Part shown: positions 62,935-64,000 of the stretch, one piece after another
Layout of the letters: every line of letters begins with the position of its first letter
How positions within the stretch are numbered: position 1 is the first letter of the stretch
NCBI RefSeq assembly: GCF_900101345.1
Contig: NZ_FMUX01000002.1
Span: forward strand, 124,001 to 188,000
Direction: 5' to 3'
Source of the DNA: Desulfoluna spongiiphila
GTDB taxonomy: Bacteria; Desulfobacterota; Desulfobacteria; Desulfobacterales; Desulfolunaceae
DNA length: 64,000 nucleotides
Position numbers and translations under genes: made by a program
Notes under the pieces: generated by a model
Databases searched by the model: none
What the model saw: the letters and a program-made list of their open reading frames with translations, nothing else
Told to the model about the DNA's origin: nothing

Positions 62935-63636
62935 ATGCACTCTCCGAGACATCGAATCGTATGTTTGTTTTTTTTACTCTGCATGCTGCTGACCTCCCCG
63001 CTGCATGCCCTGGATATTCCATCCCCTGAGCCTACGGGCGTTGCAGATCACACACCGGAACAAAACGGTGGCTTTTCCCAATCAAAAAAAACGTCCCCAT
63101 GGTCCTGGGGGATCGGTGTGGACGTTTCCGGGTATAGGGCCGAATCCACCTCAACATACGGGGGCGAGGCCTACGATCTGAGCGTTCGCCACGGCATCAG
63201 CCCCATGGTGCAGGTGGCGTATCGCATGAACGGGAACTGGGATCTGGAAGGCGGCGTGCGGCACGACTGGATGCGCTGGAAGCTCTCCCCCTCCCTGGGG
63301 CCCGATGACGGCTCTGTGCGGGCGTTGACCCTGGCCCTGGGCGCGGCCCGGCACGGGGCAGAGCGCACGGTGCCCGTCCTAGGGGCCATCCGCCCCTTAA
63401 GCTCGGCAGCCCTGCTGTGGCGTTTCATCGACGCCGATCTGGACGGCCCTGCCATGGATTACCGATCCGGGCCCGGAGTGGAATTTGCCGCAGGCTTTAC
63501 CCGGGACTATTGGGGGCTCCGCGCGGGTCTCTCCTACACCCACCACGACGTTTCCGATGTGATTGCCGGAGCAACGGCCGAAGACCTGGACCTGCTGGGG
63601 GCGTTCGTGCGTTTTACCCTTTTTCTCGGTCGTTAA
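62935..63636 (+). CDS. outer-membrane beta-barrel protein
   Basis: A 233-residue exported protein: signal peptide (ends PLHALDI, about residue 25), then alternating strands (SWGIGVDVSGYRA, VQVAYRMNGNWDLEGGVRHDW, LRAGLSYTHHDVSDV, LLGAFVRFTLFLGR) typical of an 8-12-stranded barrel. It follows the large regulator by about 175 bp and precedes a Tat-signal gene on the same strand. No specific family recognised. Confidence 0.72.
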   Translation: MHSPRHRIVCLFFLLCMLLTSPLHALDIPSPEPTGVADHTPEQNGGFSQSKKTSPWSWGIGVDVSGYRAESTSTYGGEAYDLSVRHGISPMVQVAYRMNGNWDLEGGVRHDWMRWKLSPSLGPDDGSVRALTLALGAARHGAERTVPVLGAIRPLSSAALLWRFIDADLDGPAMDYRSGPGVEFAAGFTRDYWGLRAGLSYTHHDVSDVIAGATAEDLDLLGAFVRFTLFLGR

Positions 63637-63735
63637 GGTGGGAAACCTGCGGGGGCCGGGTTGGGGGCTTTCAGTTGCGTCGATGCACCTGACCGCGCCC
63701 AACCCGGTTTTGCCTTTCCCGGGCTCCCTCACCCC

Positions 63736-64000
63736 ATGGATGGTTTTGTGATGAAAGACCCTGACATCAGCCGGCGTACCCTTCTCAAGGGCATGGCCGT
63801 GGCCTCCCTTGTGATGGCAGGCTTCGGAATGAGCCGTATTTTTCGGCCCGGCCGCGCCTCGGCCAGGGCCGGGGTGCCCCTTGGGGTTGCCCATGAGTGG
63901 GGAACCCTCAAAGAGGCCCTTGTGGGATCGCCGCATGTGAAGATCCCCGAGACCCTGCCCCCGGAGATGCGCCGGTGGTTTCCCCGAAAATGGCAGGCGT
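63736..64000 (+). CDS. Tat-exported amidinotransferase-like protein (cut by window end)
   Basis: Only the first ~88 codons are in the window. A Tat signal (SRRTLLKGMAVASL) is followed by GVAHEWGTLKEALVGSPH, which matches the N-terminal block of amidinotransferase/guanidino-modifying enzymes (EWxxLKEVLVG). Those enzymes are usually cytosolic, so export would be unusual. Start: ATG 63736, or 63751; no strong ribosome binding site. The frame is open to the end of the window. Confidence 0.55.
   Translation, partial: MDGFVMKDPDISRRTLLKGMAVASLVMAGFGMSRIFRPGRASARAGVPLGVAHEWGTLKEALVGSPHVKIPETLPPEMRRWFPRKWQA

Overview
The window comes from a GC-rich, anaerobic, respiratory bacterium, most probably a sulfate-reducing member of the Desulfobacterota (Desulfobacteraceae-like). 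This is inferred from a complete Qrc-type quinone reductase operon (27326-32595), System II cytochrome c maturation genes (ResB/CcsA), an octaheme cytochrome of the tetrathionate-reductase family, a second FeS/cytochrome b module, and NifU/NifS-type Fe-S assembly. Nothing here fixes the genus.

Layout. (1) 262-9143, minus strand: a compact NRPS-like biosynthetic operon. It encodes a DRE-TIM aldolase/lyase, an FAH-family enzyme, a free-standing adenylation-carrier protein, an asparagine-synthetase-like amidotransferase, a type II thioesterase-like hydrolase, a PP-loop (adenine nucleotide alpha hydrolase) enzyme and a DMT-family exporter. The upstream flank is AT-rich. I do not recognise the product. 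(2) 9922-13228, minus: a BioB-like radical SAM protein, a DUF2156/lysyl-phosphatidylglycerol-synthase C-terminal-like protein and a GNAT. (3) 13525-16293, minus: a periplasmic solute-binding protein, a beta-hydroxyacid dehydrogenase, a glyoxalase and tRNA-Ala(GGC). (4) 16713-24068, plus: PpiD-like foldase, a small zinc-ribbon membrane protein, an M16 peptidase and an Na/Pi cotransporter-PhoU fusion. (5) 24345-32595, plus: ResB, CcsA, QrcABCD and an additional 51-residue membrane protein. (6) 32836-43651: an outer-membrane barrel; then mostly minus-strand genes for RNase H, NamZ-like muramidase, Hsp33, an ECF sigma/anti-sigma pair with a 29-residue membrane peptide, an FeS/cytochrome b pair, and NifS/NifU. 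(7) 44501-52698: purine/methylthio-nucleoside phosphorylase, MTA/SAH deaminase, lipoprotein, NhaC antiporter, Sel1 protein, glycosyltransferase, MauE/DoxX and rhodanese. (8) 53129-64000: DppA-like aminopeptidase, cytochrome b plus octaheme cytochrome under a clear sigma-54 promoter with a divergent sigma-54 activator, a Cys-rich periplasmic protein, a very large STAND/SARP-like regulator, a barrel protein, and the start of a Tat-exported amidinotransferase-like protein.

The most striking feature not explained by genes is a family of intergenic repeats of about 50-185 bp. Full copies are bounded by a 12-bp inverted repeat (GCCTCCGGCGGC / GCCGCCGGAGGC) and contain a hairpin with a conserved CGAGGAACGAGG-type loop. 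At least a dozen full or partial copies occur from 14.5 kb onward. Eight of the right ends sit within about 30 bp of, or inside, the 3' end of a minus-strand gene. In one gene the repeat supplies the last codons and stop; in another it covers the apparent 5' end and explains a wrong start.

How the genes work together: ResB/CcsA mature the c-type hemes needed by QrcA and the octaheme cytochrome. Qrc carries electrons from periplasmic cytochrome c3 to menaquinone. The octaheme cytochrome plus cytochrome b form a separately regulated (sigma-54) periplasmic respiratory branch. NifU/NifS could supply Fe-S clusters to these ferredoxin-type proteins. All functions are read from sequence motifs; no database search was possible.
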